A stretch of DNA of 58,735 nt, from positions 100,020 through 158,754 of the forward strand of contig NZ_LMUR01000018.1 in assembly GCF_009765825.1 (NCBI RefSeq), read 5' to 3'. The number at the start of each line of letters is the position of its first letter. Positions within the stretch are counted from its first letter, which is position 1. The notes beneath the pieces are model-generated. The model made no database searches. It was not told the DNA's origin and saw only the letters and a program-made list of their open reading frames with translations. The position numbers and the translations under genes are program-made. This document shows, piece by piece, positions 43,877 to 52,620 of the stretch. Source of the DNA: Granulicella sp. L60 (GTDB taxonomy: Bacteria; Acidobacteriota; Terriglobia; Terriglobales; Acidobacteriaceae).

Positions 43877-46228
43877 ATGGAAATGGATAAGGCGCCACGG
43901 CAGACGTTGACCGCTCCGATTCGGAGGATCCGTTTTGCGTACGTGGCGCTTTTCTTTTGTGCGTGGACGGTAGTGATCGCGATGCGGCTGGGGTGGCTGC
44001 AGGTGGTGCGTCATTCGGATTTCGTTCATCGGGCGGCGATGCAGCAGCAGAGGACGTTTGAGGTGGCTCCGCGGAGGGGCATGCTGTACGACCGCAACCT
44101 GCGCGAGCTTGCGGTGACGGTGCAGGTGGATAGCGTGTACGCGGTGCCGTCGGAGCTTGGAGAGAACCGCGCGAGTACGGCGGAGATTCTGGCCGAGATT
44201 GTTCATGCTGATCCGAGGGATAACTTTACGTCGCAGCAGCAGATGCTGGCGCGGTTCAACGCTTCGAGAAACTTTGCGTGGGTGGCGCGGAAGATCGAGC
44301 CGCAGATGGCTGACCGGCTGCGCGAGCTGAATCTGAAGGGTGTTTATTTTCAGAAGGAGTTCAAGCGGTTCTATCCGAACAACGACCTAGCGGCGCAGGT
44401 GCTGGGGTATGTGGGTACGGACGATATTGGGCTGGGTGGGTTGGAGCGGCAGTTTGATGAGGATATGCATGGAGAGCCTGGGCATATGCTGACGGCGCTC
44501 GATGCAAAGCGGCACGTGCTGGGCAGCGAAGAGAGTCAGCCGATGCCGGGCGAGAATCTGGTGCTGTCGATCGACGCGAATATTCAGTACATCGCCGAGC
44601 GCGCGCTGGATGCGCAGGTCGAGAAGATGAAGGCGCTGCACGGGACGGTGGTGGTGCAGGACCCGCATACGGGACAGGTTCTGGCACTGGCCGTTTCGCC
44701 GCGCTTCAATCCGAACGACTCCCGTCATATGGATGCGGGGTCGCTGACGAACCTGGCGGTGAGCGATGTGTATGAGCCGGGATCGACGTTCAAGCTGGTG
44801 ACGTACTCTGCGGCGCTGGATGCGGCGGGCGTGCAGCCGACGGATTTGGTGGACTGCCAGAATGGGGCGATGACGATGTTCGGACGTACGCTCCACGATG
44901 ACAGGAGCGACCACTTTGGAGTGGTGACGGTGCAGTACGCGTTGGAGCACTCGAGCGACGTGGGCGCGGCGAAGATGGCGTTGAAGTTGGGGAATCAAAA
45001 GTTCTATGACTACATGAAGGGGTTTGGCTTTGGCGAGCGCTCGGGGATTGAGTTGCCGAGCGAGACGCGTGGGTTGCTGCGCAATCCGAAGAGGTGGGGG
45101 GCGACGAGTATCCTCTCCATGGCGATCGGACAGGAGATAGGCGTTACGCCGGTGCAGCTGGTGTCGATGGTATCGACGATTGCGAACGGAGGCGTGTACA
45201 TGCCGCCGCATGTGCTGCTGCAATCGACAGATGAGATGAAGGGCGATCCTCGATTGAAGCCAGCGGCGTTTCGTCCTTCGAACGAGTTGCCGACGACGTT
45301 GCCGGACGGGGCGCACAGGGTGATCTCGGAGATGACCTCCGCGAAGATGCGGATGATGATGAAGGGTATTGTTACCGAGGGTACGGGTAAGTCGGCAGCG
45401 CTGAATGGTTATAGTTCTGCGGGTAAGACGGGAACGGCGCAGAAGATCGATCCGGCGACTCATACTTATTCACATACGAAGCTGGTGGCGAGCTTTGCGG
45501 GATTTGCGCCGGTGAGTAATCCGGCTATCTCGGTTGCTGTGGTGATTGATACGCCTACGGCTGGCGGCGAGGTGCAGCACTACGGCGGTGCGACGAGCGC
45601 TCCGGTGTTTGCGGATGTGGCGCAGCAGGTGCTGGAGTATCTTGGTGTGCCGCACGATCAGCCGGTGAAGACGGCCAAAGAGATGCTGGTTGCGAAGAAG
45701 GATCTGGCGAGCGATGGTCCATCCGAGAGTACGGCGGACCTGACGGCGATGTTCGACGATGTGAATAATCTGCCTGCGGATGATCCGCTGCGGGCCTCCG
45801 CGAATACTCCGCCTGGGGCGACGGCTGCGGTTGACGAGGAGAGGGCGGCGGCTCCTGTGAAGGCGGCTCCTGTGATGTCGGCGGAGAAGAAGAACAGTGT
45901 GATGGATATGCTTCCGGCGAAGGTGTTGGCGGCGTTCAAGACGAGCGGAGGGGCGATGTCGAGTGACGATAGCGCTTCTGCGAGTTTGCTGAAGCCGAAG
46001 CCTCTGCCTGCGGTACAGAAGACGGATTCGGGGGTGGTGGTGGATGCGGGACTGCATGTGCCGGTGCCATCGTTTGAAGGCGCTGGGTTGCGCGGCGTCG
46101 TGGAACGGGCTGACGCGGCTGGGTTGCGTGTGCAGGTGGTAGGGAGTGGACTGGCGAGGGAGCAGGTGCCTGCAGCGGGGACGATGGTGCCTGCGGGGAC
46201 CGAGGTTGTCGTGCGGTTCTCCCGGTAG
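43877..46228 (+). CDS. ftsI: Septal transpeptidase FtsI (PBP3) with C-terminal PASTA domain
   Basis: FtsI cross-links septal peptidoglycan. The protein has 783 residues, longer than the typical 550-600. A membrane helix is at about 19-40 (IRFAYVALFFCAWTVVIAMR). The dimerisation/pedestal domain follows, then the transpeptidase domain with S303-T-F-K306, SSD (359-361, where most FtsI proteins have SxN) and KTG (517-519). After about 610 comes an Ala/Pro-rich linker, then a PASTA module (about 725-783, VPSFEGAGLRGVVERADAAG to the end). This resembles SpoVD/PBP2x-type architecture more than proteobacterial FtsI. ATG 43883 is an alternative start. Confidence 0.93.
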   Translation: MEMDKAPRQTLTAPIRRIRFAYVALFFCAWTVVIAMRLGWLQVVRHSDFVHRAAMQQQRTFEVAPRRGMLYDRNLRELAVTVQVDSVYAVPSELGENRASTAEILAEIVHADPRDNFTSQQQMLARFNASRNFAWVARKIEPQMADRLRELNLKGVYFQKEFKRFYPNNDLAAQVLGYVGTDDIGLGGLERQFDEDMHGEPGHMLTALDAKRHVLGSEESQPMPGENLVLSIDANIQYIAERALDAQVEKMKALHGTVVVQDPHTGQVLALAVSPRFNPNDSRHMDAGSLTNLAVSDVYEPGSTFKLVTYSAALDAAGVQPTDLVDCQNGAMTMFGRTLHDDRSDHFGVVTVQYALEHSSDVGAAKMALKLGNQKFYDYMKGFGFGERSGIELPSETRGLLRNPKRWGATSILSMAIGQEIGVTPVQLVSMVSTIANGGVYMPPHVLLQSTDEMKGDPRLKPAAFRPSNELPTTLPDGAHRVISEMTSAKMRMMMKGIVTEGTGKSAALNGYSSAGKTGTAQKIDPATHTYSHTKLVASFAGFAPVSNPAISVAVVIDTPTAGGEVQHYGGATSAPVFADVAQQVLEYLGVPHDQPVKTAKEMLVAKKDLASDGPSESTADLTAMFDDVNNLPADDPLRASANTPPGATAAVDEERAAAPVKAAPVMSAEKKNSVMDMLPAKVLAAFKTSGGAMSSDDSASASLLKPKPLPAVQKTDSGVVVDAGLHVPVPSFEGAGLRGVVERADAAGLRVQVVGSGLAREQVPAAGTMVPAGTEVVVRFSR

Positions 46229-46272
46229 GCATTCGAATGCGGGAGGGTGCACTCTCAGCTAGCATCACAGAT

Positions 46273-47760
46273 ATGAATTGGAAGAAAGTATGTGCGGAGT
46301 TGAGCGCGATCGAGTGCGTTGGCGCGCCGGTTGAGGTTGCGGGTGTGCAGTACGATTCGCGCCGGGTGGGGCGTGGTGATGTGTTTGTCGCGATGCGGGG
46401 TGAGACGACGGATGGAAATCGCTATCTAGAGGCTGGAGTGGCGCAGGGTGCGGCGGCGGTGGTGACGGACTCGCGGGAGGCGTATGAGCGCCTGAGGAGG
46501 GAGTGGCCGGATCTGCCGGCTGCGTTGGTGACGCATGGGCGGCGTGCGCTGGCTGAGGTGAGCGCCACGGTGATGGGGCATCCTGAGCGGAGGCTAGCGC
46601 TGAGTGCGGTGACGGGGACGAATGGGAAGACGACGACGGCCTTTCTGCTGGAGGCACTGTTGCGCAGTGTGGGAAGAACTTCGGTGCTGATTGGAACGAT
46701 TGAGACGCATGTGGGGATGGAGGTGCGGGTGTCTCCGCATACGACGCCGGAGTCGCGCGATGTGCTGGAGATCTTTGCCGATGGCGTGAGGGCGGGCGCG
46801 ACGGAGGCGGTGATGGAGATGTCGTCGCATGCGCTGGAGCAGGAGCGGGTGTGGGGGATTCCTGTGGATGTCGCGATGTTTACGAATCTTACGCAGGATC
46901 ATCTTGATTTTCATGGGACGATGGAGCGGTATTTTCTGGCGAAGGCGAGGCTGTTTGAAGGGGTGGGAGCTGCGCCGCCGCGCGTGGCTGTGATCAATGG
47001 AGATGATGGGTATGGAAGGCGGCTGTTGGATATGCGGCTGCGATCTCAGATGATGGCGTATGGGTTGGAGAGTGGGGAGTACAGGGCGGAGGAGGTGAGG
47101 CTGGGTGCGGGTGAAACGCAGTTTATCTTCAAGACACCGCATGGGGACGCGCTGATTCGCTCGTCGTTGACGGGGCGTGTGAATGTGTACAACCTGCTGG
47201 CGGCGTCGTGTGCGGCGCTTGCGCGGGGTCTGACGCTGGAGGAGATTGTCGCTGGTGCAGCTGCGGGGATGCAGGTGCCGGGGCGGTTCGAGGTGGTGCC
47301 TTCGACGAACGGTGTGACGGTGGTGGTGGACTATGCGCATACCGAGGATGCTCTGCGGAATTTGATTGCGTTGGCGCGGGAGTTGGTGGAGGGGCGTGGC
47401 GGCAGGGTGATTACTTTGTTCGGGTGCGGTGGCGATCGGGATAAGACGAAGCGTCCGCGGATGGGCCGGGCTGCGGGTGAGGGATGCGATCTGGTGGTGC
47501 TGACGAGCGATAATCCACGGAGCGAAGATCCGATGACGATTATTGAGGAAGCGCTGGTAGGGGTGCGCGAGACGGGAACGGACTGCATTGTGGAGGAGGA
47601 TCGGGCAGGGGCGATTGCGATTGCGATTCGTGCGGCGCGGGCTGGAGATATTGTGCTGCTTGCGGGCAAGGGACATGAGAAGGTGCAGATTTCGCGGGAT
47701 GGAACGGTGCCGTTTGATGATGTTGCGGTGGCTGCCGGGGTGCTGCGCGAGTTGGAGTAG
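46273..47760 (+). CDS. murE: UDP-MurNAc-L-Ala-D-Glu : meso-diaminopimelate ligase
   Basis: MurE adds the third amino acid of the wall peptide. The protein has 495 residues from ATG 46273; ATG 46237 in frame is possible. Motifs are the ATP loop TGTNGKTTT (114-122), TTPES (158-162), MEMSSHALEQERV (181-193) and NLTQDHLDFHGT (205-216). The substrate-selecting DNPR box (413-416, SDNPRSEDP) indicates meso-diaminopimelate rather than lysine. Hence the wall is probably of the A1-gamma type usual for Gram-negative bacteria. It sits between ftsI and murF. Confidence 0.96.
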   Translation: MNWKKVCAELSAIECVGAPVEVAGVQYDSRRVGRGDVFVAMRGETTDGNRYLEAGVAQGAAAVVTDSREAYERLRREWPDLPAALVTHGRRALAEVSATVMGHPERRLALSAVTGTNGKTTTAFLLEALLRSVGRTSVLIGTIETHVGMEVRVSPHTTPESRDVLEIFADGVRAGATEAVMEMSSHALEQERVWGIPVDVAMFTNLTQDHLDFHGTMERYFLAKARLFEGVGAAPPRVAVINGDDGYGRRLLDMRLRSQMMAYGLESGEYRAEEVRLGAGETQFIFKTPHGDALIRSSLTGRVNVYNLLAASCAALARGLTLEEIVAGAAAGMQVPGRFEVVPSTNGVTVVVDYAHTEDALRNLIALARELVEGRGGRVITLFGCGGDRDKTKRPRMGRAAGEGCDLVVLTSDNPRSEDPMTIIEEALVGVRETGTDCIVEEDRAGAIAIAIRAARAGDIVLLAGKGHEKVQISRDGTVPFDDVAVAAGVLRELE

Positions 47761-47838
47761 ATTGAGACGCAGATGCACGTGTGCTGAAGCGATGTTTGAG
47801 TATCGGGATTTGTAGCAAGGGAAGAATGAGGGTTTGGA

Positions 47839-49227
47839 ATGAAGCTGGCATTAGGGCGGATTGCGGATTGGATTCATGCGGATGGTGAGTTCGATACGAC
47901 GGCCGAGGCGATTGGATATGCGATCGATTCGCGGACGATTGGTGCGGGAGAGCTGTTCTTCGCGGTGCGAGGTGAGCGGTTCGACGGGCATGAGTATGTG
48001 CAGGCGGCGTTGGCGAATGGTGCGGTGGCTGCGGTGGTGAGCAATCGCTGGGTGGTGCCGTCGGAGGTGGATGAGACTCGGCTGCTGCGGGTGGCCGATG
48101 GGGAAGACTGCGTGTTGCGTGCGTTGCAGCAGTTGGCGCATGCGGTGCGGCGGGAGTGGGGTGGGCGGGTGATCGGCGTGACTGGATCTGCGGGTAAGAC
48201 GACCACGAAGGAGGCGGTGGCGCAGGTTCTGGGTTCGAAGTTCAAGGTGCTGAAGTCCGCGGGGAATTTGAATAACGGGTTTGGTCTGCCGCTGCAACTG
48301 TTGAAGCTGGAGCGAGAGCATGAGGTTGCGGTGATCGAGATGGGCATGAACCATGCCGGGGAGATTGCGGCGTTGGCTAAGATTGCGGATCCGGACTGGG
48401 GGGTGGTGACGAACGTTGCAGCGGTGCATCTGGAGTTTTTCCCGGATGGAGTTGAGGGGATTGCGCGGGCTAAGCGTGAGTTGATTAAGGCATTGCCGGT
48501 GGATGGATTTGCGGTGTTGAACTTTGACGATCCGCATGTTTCGTTATTTGGGACGGGGCTTGAAGTGCGTAGGGTGTTTTATGGCATGGGTGCGGGCGCT
48601 GAGGTGCGGGCGGTTCATATTGCGGAGATGGGTGCTGAAGGTCTGATCTTTACTGTGGAGGTGCATGGAGAGCGGGCCAGCGTGCAGTTGCAGATGTTGG
48701 GTCGGCATAACGTTCCGAATGCGCTGGCGGCGATTGCGGTAGGTCTGCAGAGTGAGATGGGGCTGGCCGAGTGCGCGACGGCGTTGGGCGGGCTGCGGGC
48801 AGGCGATAAGCGTGGCGAGGTGCTGGAGTGGCGTGGAGCGGTGCTGATTAACGATTGTTACAATTCGAATCCGCAGGCGCTGGATGCGATGGTGGACGCA
48901 CTGATGGCGATGCCGGCAGAGCGGCACATCGTTGTGGCGGGAGAGATGCTGGAGCTTGGTGATGGAGCGGACGCGCTGCATCGGGCCTGTGGGGCTAGGA
49001 TGGCGGAGCGTGGGGTGGATGTGGTGGTGGGGGTGCGGGGTGTGGCGGAGTCGTTTGTGAGCGCGGCGCGGGTGGGTGGGACGGAGGCGCTATTTGTGCA
49101 AGATGCCATGGAGGCAGGAGAATGGTTGCTTGAGAATGTGCGTGCTGGGGACGCGGTGTTGTTGAAGGCGTCTCGCGGAGTTCGGCTGGAGCGTGCTTTG
49201 ACGTTGGTTGGTGAGGTTACTCGATAA
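47839..49227 (+). CDS. murF: UDP-MurNAc-tripeptide : D-Ala-D-Ala ligase
   Basis: MurF completes the UDP-MurNAc-pentapeptide. The protein has 462 residues. Motifs are DSRTIGAGELFFAVRGERFD (30-49), the ATP loop TGSAGKTTTKE (114-124), KSAGNLNNGFGLPL, EMGMNHAGEIAALAKIADPD and the C-terminal NDCYNSNPQALDAM. The start ATG 47839 has only a weak ribosome-binding site (GAGGGTTTGGA region). 78 bp separate it from murE, and the next gene is the unassigned helical gene at 49260. Confidence 0.96.
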   Translation: MKLALGRIADWIHADGEFDTTAEAIGYAIDSRTIGAGELFFAVRGERFDGHEYVQAALANGAVAAVVSNRWVVPSEVDETRLLRVADGEDCVLRALQQLAHAVRREWGGRVIGVTGSAGKTTTKEAVAQVLGSKFKVLKSAGNLNNGFGLPLQLLKLEREHEVAVIEMGMNHAGEIAALAKIADPDWGVVTNVAAVHLEFFPDGVEGIARAKRELIKALPVDGFAVLNFDDPHVSLFGTGLEVRRVFYGMGAGAEVRAVHIAEMGAEGLIFTVEVHGERASVQLQMLGRHNVPNALAAIAVGLQSEMGLAECATALGGLRAGDKRGEVLEWRGAVLINDCYNSNPQALDAMVDALMAMPAERHIVVAGEMLELGDGADALHRACGARMAERGVDVVVGVRGVAESFVSAARVGGTEALFVQDAMEAGEWLLENVRAGDAVLLKASRGVRLERALTLVGEVTR

Positions 49228-49259
49228 CGTTTTGTGTGAAGGAGGCGTCCTAGATAGCT

Positions 49260-49940
49260 ATGGCAAACGACATCGTACGCAGCGGAAAGAAAGAGTTGGC
49301 GGGCAGAGGCGAGGCGATTGAGAAGGCCGGATCGGCGCCGAAGAAGCATGCGAAGAAGGCGGCTAAGCATGTTGCGAAAAAGCACGTGGCGAAACACGCG
49401 GCTAAGAAGCATGTCGCCAAGGCTGCGAAGCATGTGGGGAAGAAGCAATCCGGTGTGGGATCCATACGTGCAGATCAGCTTGGATTGATGACGGCGTTTC
49501 ATCATATGCAGCGGGCTTCGGCGGTGATCTCGCTGATGGAGAAGGGAACGGGAGAGGACCTGCGGGATCTGCTGGGGCGCGGGGTAAAGTTGTATCGCAA
49601 GGCCTCCGATGGGGATGAGGGAGAGCGGTTTATTCTGCGGGCGATCGGCGTGCTGAAGGCGGCGGAACATCTGGCGATGGGCGGGTTGTACGAGGCTCGG
49701 GCGAAGCACAGGCAAAAGGTGTCGGAACCGGGGCAGGAGCGGCTTGCGCGTCTGGTCGCAGAGGTTGGCGGCAGGCTGGAGGCTGTCAAGGATGGGGAAC
49801 GGGGAAAGGGCAAGGATCTGTTTCCTGTGACAGAGGAGTTGCTGCGGCAGGCGGAGGATATCGACGATGATATTCATCTGGCCTTTGAGCTTGCGATGGC
49901 GGCAGATGCGCTCTGCTTCGCGCTCGAGAGTGGGCTGTGA
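49260..49940 (+). CDS. Uncharacterised protein with Lys/His/Ala-rich tail, inside the dcw cluster
   Basis: The protein has 226 residues with ATG at 49260 and AAGGAGG 14 bp upstream. Residues about 27-63 are repeats of the AKKHVAK/AAKHV type (KHAKKAAKHVAKKHVAKHAA, then KKHVAK), like the basic tails of bacterial histone-H1-like (Hc1) proteins. Residues about 66-226 are helical and acidic-to-neutral (RADQLGLMTAFHHMQRASAV, FILRAIGVLKAAEHLAMGGL, ELLRQAEDIDDDIHLAFELA). There is no signal peptide or membrane helix, so it is cytoplasmic. It does not resemble any Mur or Fts protein. It may bind nucleic acid or polyanions, but no function is assigned. It lies between murF (32 bp) and mraY (142 bp). Confidence 0.75.
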   Translation: MANDIVRSGKKELAGRGEAIEKAGSAPKKHAKKAAKHVAKKHVAKHAAKKHVAKAAKHVGKKQSGVGSIRADQLGLMTAFHHMQRASAVISLMEKGTGEDLRDLLGRGVKLYRKASDGDEGERFILRAIGVLKAAEHLAMGGLYEARAKHRQKVSEPGQERLARLVAEVGGRLEAVKDGERGKGKDLFPVTEELLRQAEDIDDDIHLAFELAMAADALCFALESGL

Positions 49941-50006
49941 CGTAGAGTTCGCGGGTATACGGTAGCTCGGGTTGGTTCGCTGTTGAGATAACCACAGAGA
50001 AATAAG

Positions 50007-50031
50007 CAGGGGGCTGTTAAGATAGCCCCTG
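50007..50031 (+). promoter_or_regulatory. Hairpin in the leader before mraY
   Basis: CAGGGGGCT (50007-50015) pairs with AGCCCCTG (50024-50031), with one bulged G and an 8-nt loop; no T run follows. It lies 52 bp before the mraY start in the only sizeable gap of the mur section and could be a processing site or a weak attenuator. Confidence 0.35.
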
Positions 50032-50082
50032 ATCCCGCGGCAAAAATCTGACGTAAGCTGCGGGGGACAAGGCGGAGACGTT

Positions 50083-51219
50083 TTGCTCTATTGGCTGCTT
50101 TATCAAAAGCTTTTTCCTTATTTTCGACTGTTCCGCATCTTCCGCTATCTCACGTTTCGTACTGTGTTTGCCAGCCTGACGGCACTGTTGATCGGTCTGC
50201 TGATCGGGCCTTACGTGATTGAGAAGCTGCGTGAGTTTCAGATCGGGCAGTACATTCGTGAGGAGGGTCCGGAGTCACACCAAAAGAAGAGTGGGACGCC
50301 CACGATGGGCGGGGTGCTGATCTGCATCTCGATTCTGGTGCCGACGCTGCTGTGGTCGGATCTGTCGAATCCCTATGTGTGGCTGGTGATGCTGTCGACA
50401 CTGGCGTTTGGGGCGATTGGATTTGCGGACGATTACATCAAGGTGGTGCATCGGCAGAATCAGGGGCTGACGGCCAGGGCGAAGCTGGGTTTGCAGTTTG
50501 TGGCGAGCGGCGCGGTGGCGGTTGCGCTGGTGGTGATGGATATGCGGGGCGCTTATTCGACACGCTTGATGGTTCCGTTTGCGAAGCGCTTTCGGCCGGA
50601 CCTGGTGTGGGAGTGGATGGGGCATATTCCGCATATGCACTGGCTGGTGTTTGTGCCGTTCATCGTCTTCGTGATGGTGGTGATCGCTGGCGCGAGTAAT
50701 GCTGTGAATCTGACGGATGGACTGGATGGGCTCGCGATTGGGTGCACGATTATTGCGGCCGGCGCGTTGACGGTGCTGACCTATGTAAGCGGCCACGTGG
50801 TGTTCTCCGATTATCTGGAGCTGCAGCGTATGCCGATGGTGAGCGAGCTGACGGTATTTTGCGGGTCGATGGTGGGAGCGAGCATTGGGTTCCTTTGGTA
50901 TAACGCTCATCCGGCGGAGATCTTTATGGGGGATGTGGGGAGCCTTGCGCTGGGAGGGGCGATTGGGACGGTGGCGGTGGTGATCAAGCAGGAGCTGCTG
51001 CTGCCGTTTATTGGTGGAGTATTTATTCTTGAGGCCTTGAGCGTGATGCTGCAGGTGGGAAGCTATAAGCTGCGCAATGGGAAACGAATCTTCAAGATGG
51101 CTCCGCTGCACCATCACTTTGAACTGATGGGTTGGTCGGAGTCGAAGGTGATTGCGCGGTTCTGGATTTTGGCACTGGTATTTGCCCTGTTTGCGTTGAC
51201 TACCTTGAAGCTGCGATGA
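50083..51219 (+). CDS. mraY: Phospho-MurNAc-pentapeptide translocase MraY
   Basis: MraY transfers phospho-MurNAc-pentapeptide to undecaprenyl phosphate, making lipid I at the inner membrane. The protein has 378 residues from a TTG start with GGAG 6 bp upstream, giving the usual MLYWLLY N-terminus. About ten membrane helices are predicted. Motifs are KKSGTPTMGG (68-77), GFADDYIK (113-120, catalytic Asp pair), NLTDGLDGLA (about 211-220), MGDVGSLALGG and the lipid-side HHHFELMGW. Confidence 0.96.
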   Translation: MLYWLLYQKLFPYFRLFRIFRYLTFRTVFASLTALLIGLLIGPYVIEKLREFQIGQYIREEGPESHQKKSGTPTMGGVLICISILVPTLLWSDLSNPYVWLVMLSTLAFGAIGFADDYIKVVHRQNQGLTARAKLGLQFVASGAVAVALVVMDMRGAYSTRLMVPFAKRFRPDLVWEWMGHIPHMHWLVFVPFIVFVMVVIAGASNAVNLTDGLDGLAIGCTIIAAGALTVLTYVSGHVVFSDYLELQRMPMVSELTVFCGSMVGASIGFLWYNAHPAEIFMGDVGSLALGGAIGTVAVVIKQELLLPFIGGVFILEALSVMLQVGSYKLRNGKRIFKMAPLHHHFELMGWSESKVIARFWILALVFALFALTTLKLR

Positions 51220-51231
51220 GAGGGTGAAGGG

Positions 51232-52590
51232 ATGATGGATTTGAAGAACAAACGGGTGCTGGTGGTGGGGCTGGGGAAGTCTGGCTTATCCGCCGCGATG
51301 TTTCTGCGTGCGCAGGGTGCGCGGGTGACGGTGAGTGATACGCGCAGCGCGGTGGCATTGGCGAAGGAGATTCCTGCGTTGCTTGAAGCTGGGATCATGG
51401 TGGAGTCCGGCGGCCATGGGCTGCTGACGTTTCGGCGGCAGGACCTGATTGTGGTGTCGCCGGGCGTGCCGATGGATACGCCCGAGGTGAAGCAGGTGGT
51501 TGCGTTCGGGCTGCCCGTGATTGGAGAGCTGGAGTTGGCGAGCCGATATCTGCGGGGACAGGTGGTGGCGATCACGGGAGCGAATGGAAAGACGACGACG
51601 ACTTCCCTGCTGGGGAAGATCTTTGCCGATGCAGGTGTACCGACGCAGGTGGGCGGGAATATTGGGCTGCCAGTGATTGAACTGGTGGCGAAGAGTACTC
51701 CGGAGACGGTGAATGTGCTGGAAGTATCGAGCTTTCAGCTGGAGACGGTGGAAGAGTTTCATCCACGCATCGCGGCGATTCTGAATATTACGCCGGACCA
51801 TCTCGATCGGCATCATAGCTTTGAGAGCTATGTGGCGGCGAAGGAGAGGATCTTCGCGAGGCAGGGGCCGGGAGACTTCCTGGTATTGAACGCGGACGAT
51901 CGCGTGACGCAGATGTGTGCGGCCAGGGCGAAGAGCGATGTGTTCTGGTTCAGCGGCACGAAGGCGGTTCGGCGAGGAACGTTTGTGCGGGACGGCGTGA
52001 TCGTGTGGGTGGAGAAGGAGAATGGAGTTACGGAGCCTGTGCTGCCGGTGTCTGAGGTGCATTTGAAGGGCGCGCACAACATCGAGAATGTGCTTGCGGC
52101 GGTGTGCGCGGCGAGGCTCGCGAAAGTTCCGGCGGAGAGTATCCGCGCTTCGGTCGCGAGCTTCAAGGCGGTGGAGCATCGGTTGGAGCTGGTGAAGGTG
52201 GTGAATGGTGTCGAGTTTTATAACGACTCGAAGGCTACCAACGTCGATGCGGCTATGAAGGCGGTGGCTTCGTTTGCGGGAGGCATTCACCTGATTCTTG
52301 GAGGGAAGGACAAGGACTCGGACTACGGATTGATGGCTGCGCTGCTGCGGGAGCGGGTGAAGGTTGTTTACACCATTGGTTCGGCTGCGGAAAAGATTGG
52401 GCGACAGCTGCAGGGAGTCGTAAAGATAGTTGCAGCGGAGACGCTGCAGACGGCCGTTGCAGAGGCTGCGAAGGGCGCGACGATTGGCGATGTTGTGCTG
52501 CTATCTCCGGCGTGCTCGAGCTTCGATCAGTTTGAGAACTATGAGCAGCGCGGCCAGGTATTTCGGCAGTTGGTGAACGAACTCCATTAA
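51232..52590 (+). CDS. murD: UDP-MurNAc-L-Ala : D-Glu ligase
   Basis: MurD adds D-glutamate to UDP-MurNAc-L-Ala. The protein has 452 residues, starting 12 bp after mraY with an ATGATG pair. Motifs are VLVVGLGKSGLSA (9-21), VVSPGVP (74-80), the ATP loop TGANGKTTTT (115-124), GGNIGLP, NITPDHLDRH, EHRLELV and NDSKATN. Length and order are normal for the family. Confidence 0.96.
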   Translation: MMDLKNKRVLVVGLGKSGLSAAMFLRAQGARVTVSDTRSAVALAKEIPALLEAGIMVESGGHGLLTFRRQDLIVVSPGVPMDTPEVKQVVAFGLPVIGELELASRYLRGQVVAITGANGKTTTTSLLGKIFADAGVPTQVGGNIGLPVIELVAKSTPETVNVLEVSSFQLETVEEFHPRIAAILNITPDHLDRHHSFESYVAAKERIFARQGPGDFLVLNADDRVTQMCAARAKSDVFWFSGTKAVRRGTFVRDGVIVWVEKENGVTEPVLPVSEVHLKGAHNIENVLAAVCAARLAKVPAESIRASVASFKAVEHRLELVKVVNGVEFYNDSKATNVDAAMKAVASFAGGIHLILGGKDKDSDYGLMAALLRERVKVVYTIGSAAEKIGRQLQGVVKIVAAETLQTAVAEAAKGATIGDVVLLSPACSSFDQFENYEQRGQVFRQLVNELH

Positions 52591-52620
52591 GCAGGCAGCA
52601 GAGAAGCGGGAAGTGACGAC

